NCBI GenBank assembly: GCA_947447825.1
Contig: CANFLL010000047.1
Coordinates: forward strand, 1 to 33,214
Direction: 5' to 3'
DNA: 33,214 nucleotides
Origin: Chitinophagaceae bacterium
Lineage (GTDB): Bacteria > Bacteroidota > Bacteroidia > Chitinophagales > Chitinophagaceae
Shown: piece by piece, positions 8,857-18,600 of the stretch
Numbering within the stretch: position 1 is the stretch's first letter
How the letters are laid out: each line of letters starts with the position of its first letter
Translations under genes and position numbers: made by a program
The notes under the pieces: generated by a model
What the model was told of the DNA's origin: nothing
The model's database searches: none
What the model saw: the letters and a program-made list of their open reading frames with translations, nothing else

Positions 8857-9608
8857 TGGAAAAATTAGATAAGATTAATATATTGATTGTAGAAGACGAC
8901 TTAATCATTGCAGAAAACTTAAAGGAAGTTCTGCAAGATCTAGGCTATGCAGTTGCCGAGCCATGCACTTGTATGGACGAAGCGTTGACAAGTATGAAAA
9001 TAGAAAATTTTGATTTAGCCATTCTAGATATTAACTTAAAAGGAAAGGATGAAGGAATAACCATAGGAGAAAAGATTAGGAGCGAATACAAGATTCCCTT
9101 CATTTTTTTGACCGCATTTGCAGACCCTAAAACAATTGCTGCTGCTGCAGAGACAAAGCCAAGTGCATATCTAGTGAAACCAGTATCGTCTCTGAACCTT
9201 TTTGCATCTATTCAAATAGCCTTGCAAAATTTTAGAAATAACCAAGAGGCAACCCCGCAGACCAAAAATGAGAGAGAAAAAGACTTCTTCATAAAGGTTG
9301 GGAATAAGATTTCAAAAATAAACTGGGAAGAAGTTATTTGTATAAATGCAGGAAAAAACTATGTAACCCTTCAAATTGGCAAAGAACATATCCCAGATTA
9401 TCCTATCAGAAGTAGTCTATTAAATGTAATCACCGACTTAATTCCTTTAGAACTGAAAGAGTGTTTTATTCAGATAAACAGGAGCCAGTATTTTAATATA
9501 AAGTTTGTAAATGAAATAATTAAGGAATCTATCATTACTTCTTTTGGCAACTTTGAGATTGGTGAAAAATATAAAAAGGATTTGATGGTAAAGTTGAACA
9601 TTATTTGA
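8856..9608 (+). CDS. LytTR-family response regulator
   Basis: A 250-residue regulator. The start is the ATG whose A is the last base of the kinase TGA; a TTG one codon earlier is less likely. The receiver domain (residues ~7-125) has the acidic pocket E13-D14-D15, phosphoacceptor D58 in LAILDIN, T86 in FLTA and K108 in LVKP, all the residues needed for phosphotransfer. A Gln/Asn-rich linker leads to a LytTR DNA-binding domain (~145-250) with the typical I-x-W-E-E-V-I-C-I-N-A start and F-I-Q-I-N-R-S-Q-Y core. In this family phosphorylation promotes dimerisation and binding to direct repeats. Its obvious partner is the kinase immediately upstream; target promoters cannot be told from this window. 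Confidence 0.93.
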   Translation: MEKLDKINILIVEDDLIIAENLKEVLQDLGYAVAEPCTCMDEALTSMKIENFDLAILDINLKGKDEGITIGEKIRSEYKIPFIFLTAFADPKTIAAAAETKPSAYLVKPVSSLNLFASIQIALQNFRNNQEATPQTKNEREKDFFIKVGNKISKINWEEVICINAGKNYVTLQIGKEHIPDYPIRSSLLNVITDLIPLELKECFIQINRSQYFNIKFVNEIIKESIITSFGNFEIGEKYKKDLMVKLNII

Positions 9609-9779
9609 ATAATGAAGTGTGTGTGTTGAGGGTTATCTGAACTAGGATTTATAGTATTTTAGTATTAACATGATTTGCGAGTGATTTACTTCTAAAAAGT
9701 TAGAGTTTGAAAGAAGGAGGTAGAAAAAATAAATTGGGGTTAATCATTTTTAAATCACCTTCTGTAAAGATATATTTTC
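9609..9779. other. Intergenic, nothing recognised
   Basis: AT-rich spacer between the response regulator and the nuclease remnant. AAGGAGG occurs at 9714-9720, but it is 60 nt before the remnant's start and is unlikely to be a ribosome site. Confidence 0.5.
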
Positions 9780-10632
9780 TTGATTAAAAAAAGTACCATA
9801 CAAGGTAAATACATCAATCCCTTCACTGATTTTGGTTTCAAGAAAATACTTGCCGAAGAGGCTGCAAAGCCGTCACTCATCAACTTTCTGAATGCCTTGC
9901 TTATTCAGGAAAACAAAACACCTGACATCGCCTTTAAGAATACAAAAAAACTTAGATTAACACAGTCCTACAGAAAAGCTGTCTATGACATCTTTTGTGA
10001 AAACAACAAATGATAGAAATTTATTGTGGAACTACAAAAACTAAAGCAGAACTTTTTCAAGGATAGAACAGTCTATTACTCCACCTTCCCAATAATGGAT
10101 CAAGCCGAAAAGGGGAGATTGGAACTATCAGTTGAAAGCTATTTACTGTATAGGAATACTTGATTTTACCTTTGAAAGCAAAGAAGAACTTAGTTTTAAA
10201 AATGAAGTAGTGCACACCATTAAACCAAAATACCACAACAGTAAGATGTTCTGCAAAAAGCTTTCTACATCTATGTAGAAATGCCCAATTTCAGAAAGAA
10301 ACTGGAGGAACTAGAAACATAATTAGACAAGTAGCTTTTTTTTCAAAGAATCTAGAAGACTTTCAAGAGCTTCAGTCCGGCTTTAGAGCTTCAATATTCG
10401 AGAAAGCCTTTGAAAAAGCCGAATTAGCAACATATAATAATGAAGAGCATGAATTATATCAGGCAAGTCTGAAATCATTACGGGATAACTATGGGTAAGC
10501 AAATAGGTATAACAAAGGGTAAGAAGGGAAGAGAAATGGTTGTTAAAAAAGGGGTACATAGATTAAGATAGTGGTATGCCAATTGACAAGATTAGTGAAT
10601 CGACAGGTTTATCAGAGGAAGAAATAAATTAA
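9780..10632 (+). pseudogene. Degraded Rpn-like PD-(D/E)XK nuclease/transposase gene
   Basis: The start encodes the family's N-terminus (KYINPFTDFGFKKIL), and translation in shifting frames recovers the rest. There are two adjacent stops (TGA TAG, 10011-10016) where the family has Gly-Glu, then FIVELQKLKQNFFKDRTVYY in the same frame. A +1 shift near 10112 leads to DWNYQLKAIYCIGILDFTF, and another shift near 10265 to FYIYVEMPNFRKKLEELET. Stops follow at 10320-10322 and 10332-10334, then KNLEDFQEL and IFEKAFEKAELATYN. A further shift gives the C-terminal motif MPIDKISESTGLSEEEIN ending at 10632. The acidic catalytic region (D before IFC, then VELQ) lies across the first stops. Proteins of this group are DNA nucleases that promote recombination and are often annotated as transposases. 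At least five lesions make an active product implausible. Confidence 0.88.
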
Positions 10633-10670
10633 TTGTGCAATAATCAGTAGGTTTATAATTAATAATAAGA

Positions 10671-10739
10671 AGGCAAGGAGGCAAGGAGGCAATAGGCAAT
10701 AGGCAATAGGCAATAGGCAAGAGGCAAGGAGGCAAGGGG
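10671..10739. repeat. Heptamer tandem repeat, AGGCAAT/AGGCAAG
   Basis: Units read AGGCAAGG twice, AGGCAAT four times (10687-10714), AGGCAAG once, then AGGCAAGG and AGGCAAGGGG. It lies just after the nuclease remnant and before a terminator for the opposite strand. Such a tract is expected to vary in copy number between strains through slippage. Confidence 0.85.
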
Positions 10740-10809
10740 ACTTTATTTTTTCTGTGCGTACGTCAACGCATACAAAGAATAGCATCTGAGATGTTCATTA
10801 AAGCAAAAA

Positions 10810-10839
10810 GAGGTTGAAAGCTTTAAGCTTTTCAACCTC
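10810..10839 (-). terminator. Intrinsic terminator for the 299-residue minus-strand gene
   Basis: GAGGTTGAAAGCTT (10810-10823) pairs with AAGCTTTTCAACCTC (10825-10839) with one bulged base. On the minus strand the stem is followed at once by TTTTTGCTTT. It lies about 50 nt beyond the stop of the gene at 10888-11787, with the heptamer tract at 10852-10893 between them. Confidence 0.82.
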
Positions 10840-10851
10840 CAACTAAGTAAT

Positions 10852-10893
10852 ACTCACCACTAATCACTCACCACTCACCACTCACCACTAAAG
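10852..10893. repeat. Heptamer tandem repeat, ACTCACC/ACTAATC
   Basis: Six 7-nt units in register: ACTCACC, ACTAATC, then ACTCACC three times and ACTAAAG. The last unit contains the stop codon of the minus-strand gene. The period equals one third of the 21-bp arrays elsewhere in the window. Confidence 0.8.
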
Positions 10894-11787
10894 AGGCATC
10901 ATCGCAACTGCCAATGACGAAATTTTTCCCAATTCAAACTCAATAATTGCAGTAACCGTCACAAAACTTTCTTTAGCACAAGTAATATGATAAGTGCCAG
11001 GCTTTATTCTTTCTATCAATGAAATGCCTGTAATATCCGAAACACCACTTCTTGCCACTTCAATAATTGTTACTGTAACATCTTGCAATTTTCCCCCTGT
11101 CGTCGCATTGGTAACTGTCACCTTCAATCCCGTTGCCTTATTTCCTAATGAACTAATATTCCGCGACAAATGGTAAGCCTCCACCATTGCAGCATCTGTG
11201 TCTTCATATTCAGGTACTAGCAAATCATCAATTATGCCCAAATAAGCATCACACTCATCAATAAAAACTTCAATTTGGCTAGTGGCCACAGCCCTTGTGG
11301 TAATGGCTTGTTTGGGTGTACCAATATCAGATGAGGCTAGGTTAATGGCTGTTGATATGGCAGTAACATCAGTGGCAACAACTTTATAAGCGGTCAAACT
11401 GCTAATGTTTGAATTCAATGTTGTTTTGATAGTAGTAAGCGAATTAATAACTACAGATTGCGTCATTTCGGCAAAACTTGATATCTGAACATCAAATAAT
11501 GCCTCAAGTTTGGCATTGCCTGTATTCTTAGCCCATGCCCTTGCTTTTCTTGCCGATTTCACTGTTAGCTTAATGGCTTTTTCCAAGTTTGTTTCCTTAG
11601 TAGTGGTCACGCCACTAATTTTTAGAGCCTGTTGCGCAATTTCTAATTGCAGTTGGTCATACGAGCCAGTAAAACCTGTTATTTCAGTAACCAATTGTAC
11701 AAAAGTGGCAAATGTTATTGAATATTTCTCAAAAAATAGAATCATGGCTATTAGCATATTCACTTTAGCTGTTTGTCTTTTTGTCAT
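10888..11787 (-). CDS. Protein of unknown function with carboxypeptidase-regulatory-like C-terminal domain
   Basis: A 299-residue protein from ATG at 11787. No signal peptide: the N-terminus MTKRQTAKVNMLIAMI is basic and then only moderately hydrophobic. Residues ~1-205 are almost wholly alpha-helical with many Ala, Thr and Ser, including EKAIKLTVKSARKARAWAK. Residues ~217-299 (GLKVTVTNATTGGKLQDVTV ... IKPGTYHITCAKESF) match the beta-sandwich of CarboxypepD_reg-like domains, which often serve as binding or structural modules. Proteins of this layout occur as hypotheticals in Bacteroidota (recollection, not checked). Intrinsic terminator at 10810-10839; transcription is probably monocistronic. 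Upstream lies a 21-bp repeat array about 80 nt from the start codon. The function is not known. Confidence 0.75.
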   Translation of the reverse strand: MTKRQTAKVNMLIAMILFFEKYSITFATFVQLVTEITGFTGSYDQLQLEIAQQALKISGVTTTKETNLEKAIKLTVKSARKARAWAKNTGNAKLEALFDVQISSFAEMTQSVVINSLTTIKTTLNSNISSLTAYKVVATDVTAISTAINLASSDIGTPKQAITTRAVATSQIEVFIDECDAYLGIIDDLLVPEYEDTDAAMVEAYHLSRNISSLGNKATGLKVTVTNATTGGKLQDVTVTIIEVARSGVSDITGISLIERIKPGTYHITCAKESFVTVTAIIEFELGKISSLAVAMMPL

Positions 11788-11866
11788 TTTATGTAATTTA
11801 TTTGTAGTAAATGATAATAATTAATGCATAAAGCCTTCATTTTAAGTCTAAAAGGCTATTTTTAAT

Positions 11867-12097
11867 GTCAGAGAGGGTTTTTCTGCTGCCAGATGCGCAT
11901 ATTGCAATGTCAGTTGCAATAAAGCTATTGTAAGATGCAATAATGTTATTGTCAGACACGATAATGTTAGTGTCAGATGCAATAATGTTACTGTCAGATA
12001 CAATAATGTCGTTGTTAGATACAATAAACCTTTTGTCAGATTCAATAATATCCAAGTAGAACGCAATAATCCCCAAGTAGTATGTTCTTATAAATAA
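11867..12097. repeat. 21-bp tandem array 1
   Basis: Ten units begin at 11867, 11888, 11909, 11930, 11951, 11972, 11993, 12014, 12035 and 12056, with a degenerate eleventh at 12077. Every interval is exactly 21 bp. The unit starts GTCAGATGCA and continues ATAATGTTATT; the middle five units are best conserved and both ends decay. Across the join of units 2 and 3 lies the dyad CAATAA-TG-TTATTG (11938-11951), partly kept in unit 1 and weaker elsewhere. Because 21 is a multiple of three, the minus strand reads as a heptapeptide repeat (SDxNIIA), but there is no start or flanking domain to support a protein. Confidence 0.9.
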
Positions 12098-12230
12098 ATC
12101 AAGGTGGGCAATGGATCGAAGATGCCAGCAAAAGGAGATTAAGCAGGAACTTGTGAATAGAATTATATGATCCAATTATTTTCATACCGAAAACATTTTG
12201 GCAATACTAGTGAATATATAATTGGCATCA

Positions 12231-12244
12231 TAACAACGTTGTTA
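12231..12244. promoter_or_regulatory. Perfect 14-bp palindrome, possible operator
   Basis: TAACAACGTTGTTA is fully self-complementary. It lies about 400 nt upstream of the adhesin start, between two divergent genes. Regulatory use is a guess. Confidence 0.25.
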
Positions 12245-12640
12245 ACAATACTGCTGATAAGCTGTTTTTTGCCTAAATTATTGAGTCAACATAAATTAAA
12301 AAATTATCACTTCAATGAAGAGTTTCTTTACACCTCAATACTTTCGTCTTCCTTGTAGCCTTTACGAAAATGAATCAATTTATCTGAATCCATACTAAAA
12401 TCTAAAAATTATAAGCTAACTGAAATTCTAAATTCAATAGGTCAGGACGGTGCAGGATAGATAGGGGTTAAAGCAATTATATGTTTGCCAGTAAAATACG
12501 TTCATCTATTGTTGATATTATTTGTCCATAAATGAGCGTGTTTAATAATGATTGCACAATGAAAAGAAAATTACATCTCCCTCGATGCTAGGGAACATTT
12601 TGCTGCCACTATTTTAATAAACGATTACAACAACAACTAT

Positions 12641-15600
12641 ATGAAAAAGAGGTTCCTTTACTCAACTGGAGTTATTCCTTGCTTTATTGTTAAACATGTA
12701 TCATCAAAAAGAATATCAATTCCGAAGATGTTTCCAATGTTGGTGATTAAAAGTGTTTTTTTTTTAATAACATTTATTTTTTATTCAAATAACCTTATTT
12801 CGCAGAGTCTTTACCAAATATACACAACTCCATTCCAAGCATCAGCTACTGCGCCAAGTTGGGGAGGAACAGCAACAGGTACAGTTTCAAGTGCAGCATT
12901 TTTTTCTGCCGCACTCTCAGGATGGTCTGGAACTTACACGAATACCTATTTTTCAACCTCTAGTTCTACTGGGTCAGGAACAATAACTTTTTCTTCCGCT
13001 TTGCCTCTTGTTTCTAATGGAACTGATAAAGGAACTGTTGTAGTAAACTTTGGACATACCTCCGCAGGAAAAGGTTTTACTTTGTATCTTAATGGATCTC
13101 CATTAACCTCCTACACTGCAACTGCTCTTAAAACTGGATATGTAGTAACTTATACAATTCCAATAGCCCAAGCAAATATTACTTCTTTACAATGTAAAGG
13201 TTCAAGTACTTCTGGATTATATTGTTTTTCAGTTTCAGTTAATACCTACACAACGTGTACAACACCTACTTTGAGTGGAGCATCTCAGTCTAGTACAGTT
13301 TGTAGTGGTACAAGTGCAACTATTAATATGACTGGCTTAGTAGCCAGCAGCAATGCTAATGCAATAGACTACACAATTAATGGAGTGGCTCAAACGCAGA
13401 TAACTGGAGTTGCATCAGATGCAAGTGGAAACGCTAGTTTCACATCAGTTTCACTAAGTTCTTCAAACAATGGTCAAACATTACAAATTACAAAAATTAC
13501 AAATGGCTCTTGTAATACTAGTTTTACAAAAAATGTGACACTCTCCGTAAATACACCAATCTCTATAGGCACTAACCCCTCTGCAACCTCAGTCTGTGCG
13601 GGTTCTAGTACCACTATGGGCGTATCATCTGTTTCGGGTACATCACCAACGTATCAATGGCAATATGCTACCTCTGCCGGTGGAACTTATGCTAACGTGA
13701 CGAATGGCACACCCATAGGCACGTCTTACACTAATACAACAACTGCAACTTTGGGTATTGCAACATCAGGAAGTACACCTGCTGGTAGTAATTATTTTTA
13801 TCAATGTGTCGTTGCTGGCACTTCCCCTTGTGGTAATGTAACCTCTGGCAATGCAGCACTAACAGTGAATGCTCCAATCGCAATTGGCATCAACCCCTCA
13901 GCAACAATAGTTTGTGCAGGCTCTAGTACCTCAATGTCTGTATCTTCCGTTACGGGTACATCTCCCACTTATCAATGGCAATATGCAACATCAGCTGGTG
14001 GAACTTATGCAAACGTTGTTAATGGCACACCAAGTGGTGTAACTTATTCTAATGCAACAACGGCAACTTTGGGAATATCAACGGCTAACAGCACCCCTTC
14101 TGGAAGTAGTTATTTTTATCAATGTGTAGTATCTGGCACTTCTCCATGCGGAAGTGTCACTTCTGGTAATGCTGCACTAACAGTGAATGCCCCAATCGTT
14201 ATAGGCTCAAATCCTACAGCTTCATCTGTAAATATTAATGGAGCTTCAACAACATTTTCAGTTTCTTCGGTTACAGGCACATCTCCCACATATCAATGGA
14301 AGCATGCAACTACTGCTGGAGGGGTTTATACAAATGTTGTTAATGGAACACCCACAGGAGTAACCTATAGTGGTGCGAATACTGCTACATTATCGTTATC
14401 AGCTTCTGGCACTGCATCTACAGGCACAAATGATTACTATCAGTGTGATGTTGCTGGAAGTTCTCCTTGTGGATCAGTATCTTCAGGCAATGCGGCTCTT
14501 ACCATTAATGCGGCATCAGGACAAACCCCTCCTTCTTTGTCCGCAACTGCTAATCAATCTGTAGATAATGATTACATAATAACCTATTCAGATGATATAG
14601 CTTGGGATGCAGCAGTTACTGGGATTACTATAGATGGAGGAAGCGTTCTTTCGGGAACTACCTATTTTTCAACTCCTAGTGCTGGTATTATTACTTTGCA
14701 TACTTCAACCATTCCAGCTTTGCAAATACCTGGAAGCCACACAATTGTAATAATAGCTTCAACTTACTTAAATGCAACGCTTAATTCAGCCTCCAATGTT
14801 TCAGGTGTTCCTGTCCGATTATCTATCAGTAGCATAGTAAGCACTCAAGTAGCTGGTACTTCATTTGGAGTAACGTTAAACTCATTAGATCAGTTTGGTA
14901 ATCCTGCTAATGTTTCAAGTAATACAAATGTTACTTTAGCTACTTCGGGAAGTGGTGTTTTGTCAAGCAACTCTGGAATTATTAATACAGGAAATAGTAG
15001 TGTTACTCTAGCTGGTGTTAACTATACTAAAGCAGAAGCAGTCACATTTACAGCATCTGCAAGTGGTTTAACAACATCTTCCGCAAGTAATACTGTTACT
15101 TTTAGTGCAGCAACTGCAATGCAATTGTCTATTGCAACAATCGCAAGCGCTCAAACTGTGGGTACTCCATTCAGTGTCATCATTACAGCCCAAGACATTT
15201 ATGGAAATACGGCAAACAGTTCAGCAGCGGTAACATTTGCTTCCTCAGGTAGCGGAATCTTGTCTGGAAATTCAGGATCATTAAGTAGTGGTGTATTAAC
15301 ATTAACTAGTGTTAGTTACACCAAAGCAGAAACTGTCACCTTCTCTGCATCCGCAAGTGGATTAACTTCTGCTGTAAGCAATTCAGTAACTTTCAGCACA
15401 GGTACTCCAACTAAACTTGCAATTTCATCAATCTCAAGTTCTCAAAATGCTGGGACAATTTTCAGCGTAACAGTTTCTGCGCAAGATGCTTATGGCAACA
15501 TTGCCAATAGTTCTGCAAATGTAACTTTAGCTTCATCTGGAAGTGGAATATTATCAGGAAATACTGGTACTCTTAGTAGTGGCACACTTACACTAACTAA

Positions 15601-18600
15601 CGTCAATTATACAAAGGCAGAAGTAGTCACGTTTACAGCATCCGCTAGTGGATTAACAAATTCTGATGCAAGTAATTCTGTAACTTTCAATGCAGGGTTA
15701 GCTTCGCAAGTTGTCATTACAACAGTGCCTACCGCACCAGCAACTAATGGGGGGAATTTAGTTACTCAACCCATTGTTAAAATTGAAGATGCAAACGGAA
15801 ATGTTGTAACAGGAAGTACGGCTAATGTAACGGTAAGTATCCTAGGAACTAATGCTCTAATTAATGGAACAACTACTGTAAGTGCTAGTGCTGGCATAGC
15901 CACATTTAGTGGAGTTTCTATTGCAACATCTAATGGAACAACCCAATCAGCTACTTTAACTTTTTCTTCTTTGGGGCTAACATCTGCAACATCTGGAAGT
16001 ATAACAATACCTGCTTATGCCACATCTGCTGCTAGTTTCTTTAGGTCAAATGGAACAGGTGGTGGCACATGGACTACTGCAAATACGTGGCAAAGTAGTC
16101 CAGATAACATTAATTGGTTTACAGCTACTACAGCGCCAACTTCTACTGCATTGGCTATAGATGTTAGAAGTGGAGACGTTGTCGGAATTGCATCTGCCGT
16201 AACTATAGGAATTGTTACCACTAATATTGTTTCTGCTACTGTAGAAGGTGAATTGGACATTAATACTGCTGGTACCTTAACAATAGCAAATGGTTCTTCA
16301 TTAACTGTAACGGGTACTTTGAACAATACACTTACAACTACCTCCATCACTACCACAGGTACTCTAGCTTTTGGCTCAAATGGTATTTTTCAGCTTTCTG
16401 GAAACGGTGGAACCATTCCTGCTGCAACATGGGCATCCACTTCTACCATCAAAATAACAGGTATAACTACAGGTGCTAATGCCCTAACAGTTACTGCTCC
16501 TACAAGTGGAAACTATGGAAGCTTATGGGTAGATATTCCTGGCTACACAGCGGCTACGACGTTTAAGTTTTTCAAAAATTTCCCATCAACTGTTACGCTT
16601 GCTGGTGACCTTACTTTAGGAAGAACAGGTGGGCGTATTTTGCAGTTGCCAACAGGTACTAATGGAAATACTGTTAACGTGTTAGGTAATGTAAATGTAT
16701 ATGCGGGTGATTGGATAATAAACAATTTTACAACTGTGGCTTGGACAATCAATGGTAACTTAAACATAGATGCAACTTATTCATTTGGCACTTCCACAGG
16801 GTATAGTAATCCAACTTTTGAAGTAAACACTTCTGGTTCTACATCAACAACTGTAAACCTAAAAGGAAACCTAAACATGACTACCGGTGTCAATGCAGGA
16901 ACTGGAGTAACTCAATCAGCAGTTTTGTTTTCTTCTGGTTCTAATACACAAAGCTTTAATTTTAATGGTAGTAACAACCAATCTATTAATGTTGTAGGAG
17001 TAGGAACTTTTACAGGCGCAACAAATATCACTGTAGCTAATACTGGAACTGCTCCCAATAATATTGTTACTTTAAATGGCAACTTTACAGTGGGTGGCAC
17101 TCTTACCCTTACTTCTGGAACATTTGCAGTAGGCTCAAACACATTAAGCCTAAACGGTCCTTCGATTGTTAACCCTGCTAATTTAGTCTTAACTTCTTCT
17201 TCAAGTTTATCATTTGGAGGAAGTTCAGTAAGTGTAATTATCCCGTCAAATGTTACTTCATTAACCAACCTGACCATTGCAAATAATACTGGTGTTACAT
17301 CTAGCAGTAATATTACTGTTAGCGGAACAATGTCTGTAACAGGAGTATTTATTCCAGCTCCTGGTAATATTATTGGTGGTGGCACTTTAAGTGGAACTGG
17401 AACTGTTAAAGTCACAAAGGCAACTGGCTCTGGAGACTTTTTAGGCCAATATACACTCAATACTTTAACCTTGTCTGCACTTACAGTTGAGTTTGCAGGT
17501 GCGTCGGCTCAGGGTGTAAATGCAAATACTTTTGGTAGTTTGAAAATTAATAATTCTAATGGCGTTACTGCCGCTGGAGCAATTACTGTTAATGGTACAT
17601 TGACTTTAAGTTCTGGATTGTTAACCACCACCACTTCAAACTTACTTACCTTGGGTAGTGGTGCAACAGTAAGTGGAGGCTCTTCTACTTCTTTTGTGAA
17701 TGGACCAATGCAAAACACTATTTCTGTTGCTACATCTACGCCTAAAGTTTTCCCTATTGGCAAATTGATCAGTTCGACTAATTATTATAGCCCAATTACT
17801 TTAACAGTAACACAACTAGCTGCTTCTGCCACAACTTACCAAGCAGAAGCATTTTTTGGAGGTTCAATGCCTAGCTACACTTTGCCTACTACATTATCAG
17901 TCGTTTCAGCTAATAGATATTACACCTTAAGCTCAAGTGCCAATAATATTTCCACAGCGGCTATAACTTTAAACTATGATGCAAATGATGCCACAGGTAG
18001 TGGTCTTTCGTTGGTTACTGCTGCCAATATTCGTATTGCAGGAAGTAGTGGTTGGATTGATTTAGGTGGAAATGGTTCTGCTACAGCTTCTGGTTCAATC
18101 ACTTCAACAAATAGCTTTACTTCACTTGGTGATTTCGTTATTGCAAATGCCCTTGTTTTAGGTACTCCACCTTCTTTAACTGCTGCTGCAAGTCCAAATA
18201 ATACACTTGACGGTAACATTAATATTCAATTTACAGATGATGGAACTTGGGGTAGTAAAATAAATACTGTGAAACTGGGTACAACTTCATTGGTACTCGG
18301 AACAGATTATAGTCTTTCTATAGTTGCCAATCCAGGTACAAGTACTTTGAGCTTAATACCCGGAAGTGCAATAACAACTCCTTTTACCACACAAACAATC
18401 ACAGTTTCTGCTACTAGTTACAATGACGCTACAGTAAGCCAGACAATCACTGTTGGTGTACCAGCAAAACTGATTGTTAAAACACAGCCTGTTTCTTCTA
18501 CTTTTTATGCAGGAGCTTTTACCACGCAACCAGCTGTCTACATACAAGATCAGTATGGTAATGCCACTACTAGCACTGCAAGCGTTACAGTTGCTCCATC

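Larger units (their letters stand above)
11788..12640. other. Divergent intergenic region with a 21-bp repeat array
   Basis: The left part is dominated by the array at 11867-12097. The remaining ~540 nt have no recognised gene. A 63-codon frame at 12167-12358 encodes a hydrophobic stretch but has no family signature or convincing start. A perfect 14-bp palindrome, TAACAACGTTGTTA, sits at 12231-12244. No promoter matching the Bacteroidota -7 box TAnnTTTG was found close to the adhesin start. Confidence 0.55.

Noticed and set aside
9714-9720. Shine-Dalgarno-like AAGGAGG
   Set aside because: It lies about 60 nt before the only following reading frame, which is a pseudogene, and the phylum rarely uses such sites.
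11867-12097. CRISPR array
   Set aside because: Units are contiguous with no unique spacers, the period is only 21 bp and no cas gene is nearby. The same holds for arrays 2 and 3.
11837-12175. Minus-strand frame of about 112 codons with a heptapeptide repeat (SDxNIIA)
   Set aside because: It is the 21-bp array read as protein. A 21-bp period keeps any stop-free frame open, there is no domain outside the repeat, and similar arrays elsewhere read in unrelated ways.
12167-12358. Small hydrophobic frame on the plus strand, 63 codons
   Set aside because: No family signature, no convincing start context and poor codon character; could be chance in AT-rich DNA.
16912-17460. Minus-strand frame of 182 codons inside the adhesin
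   Set aside because: Shadow of the adhesin's Thr/Ser/Val-rich coding sequence; low-complexity Pro/Val/Leu composition and no domain.
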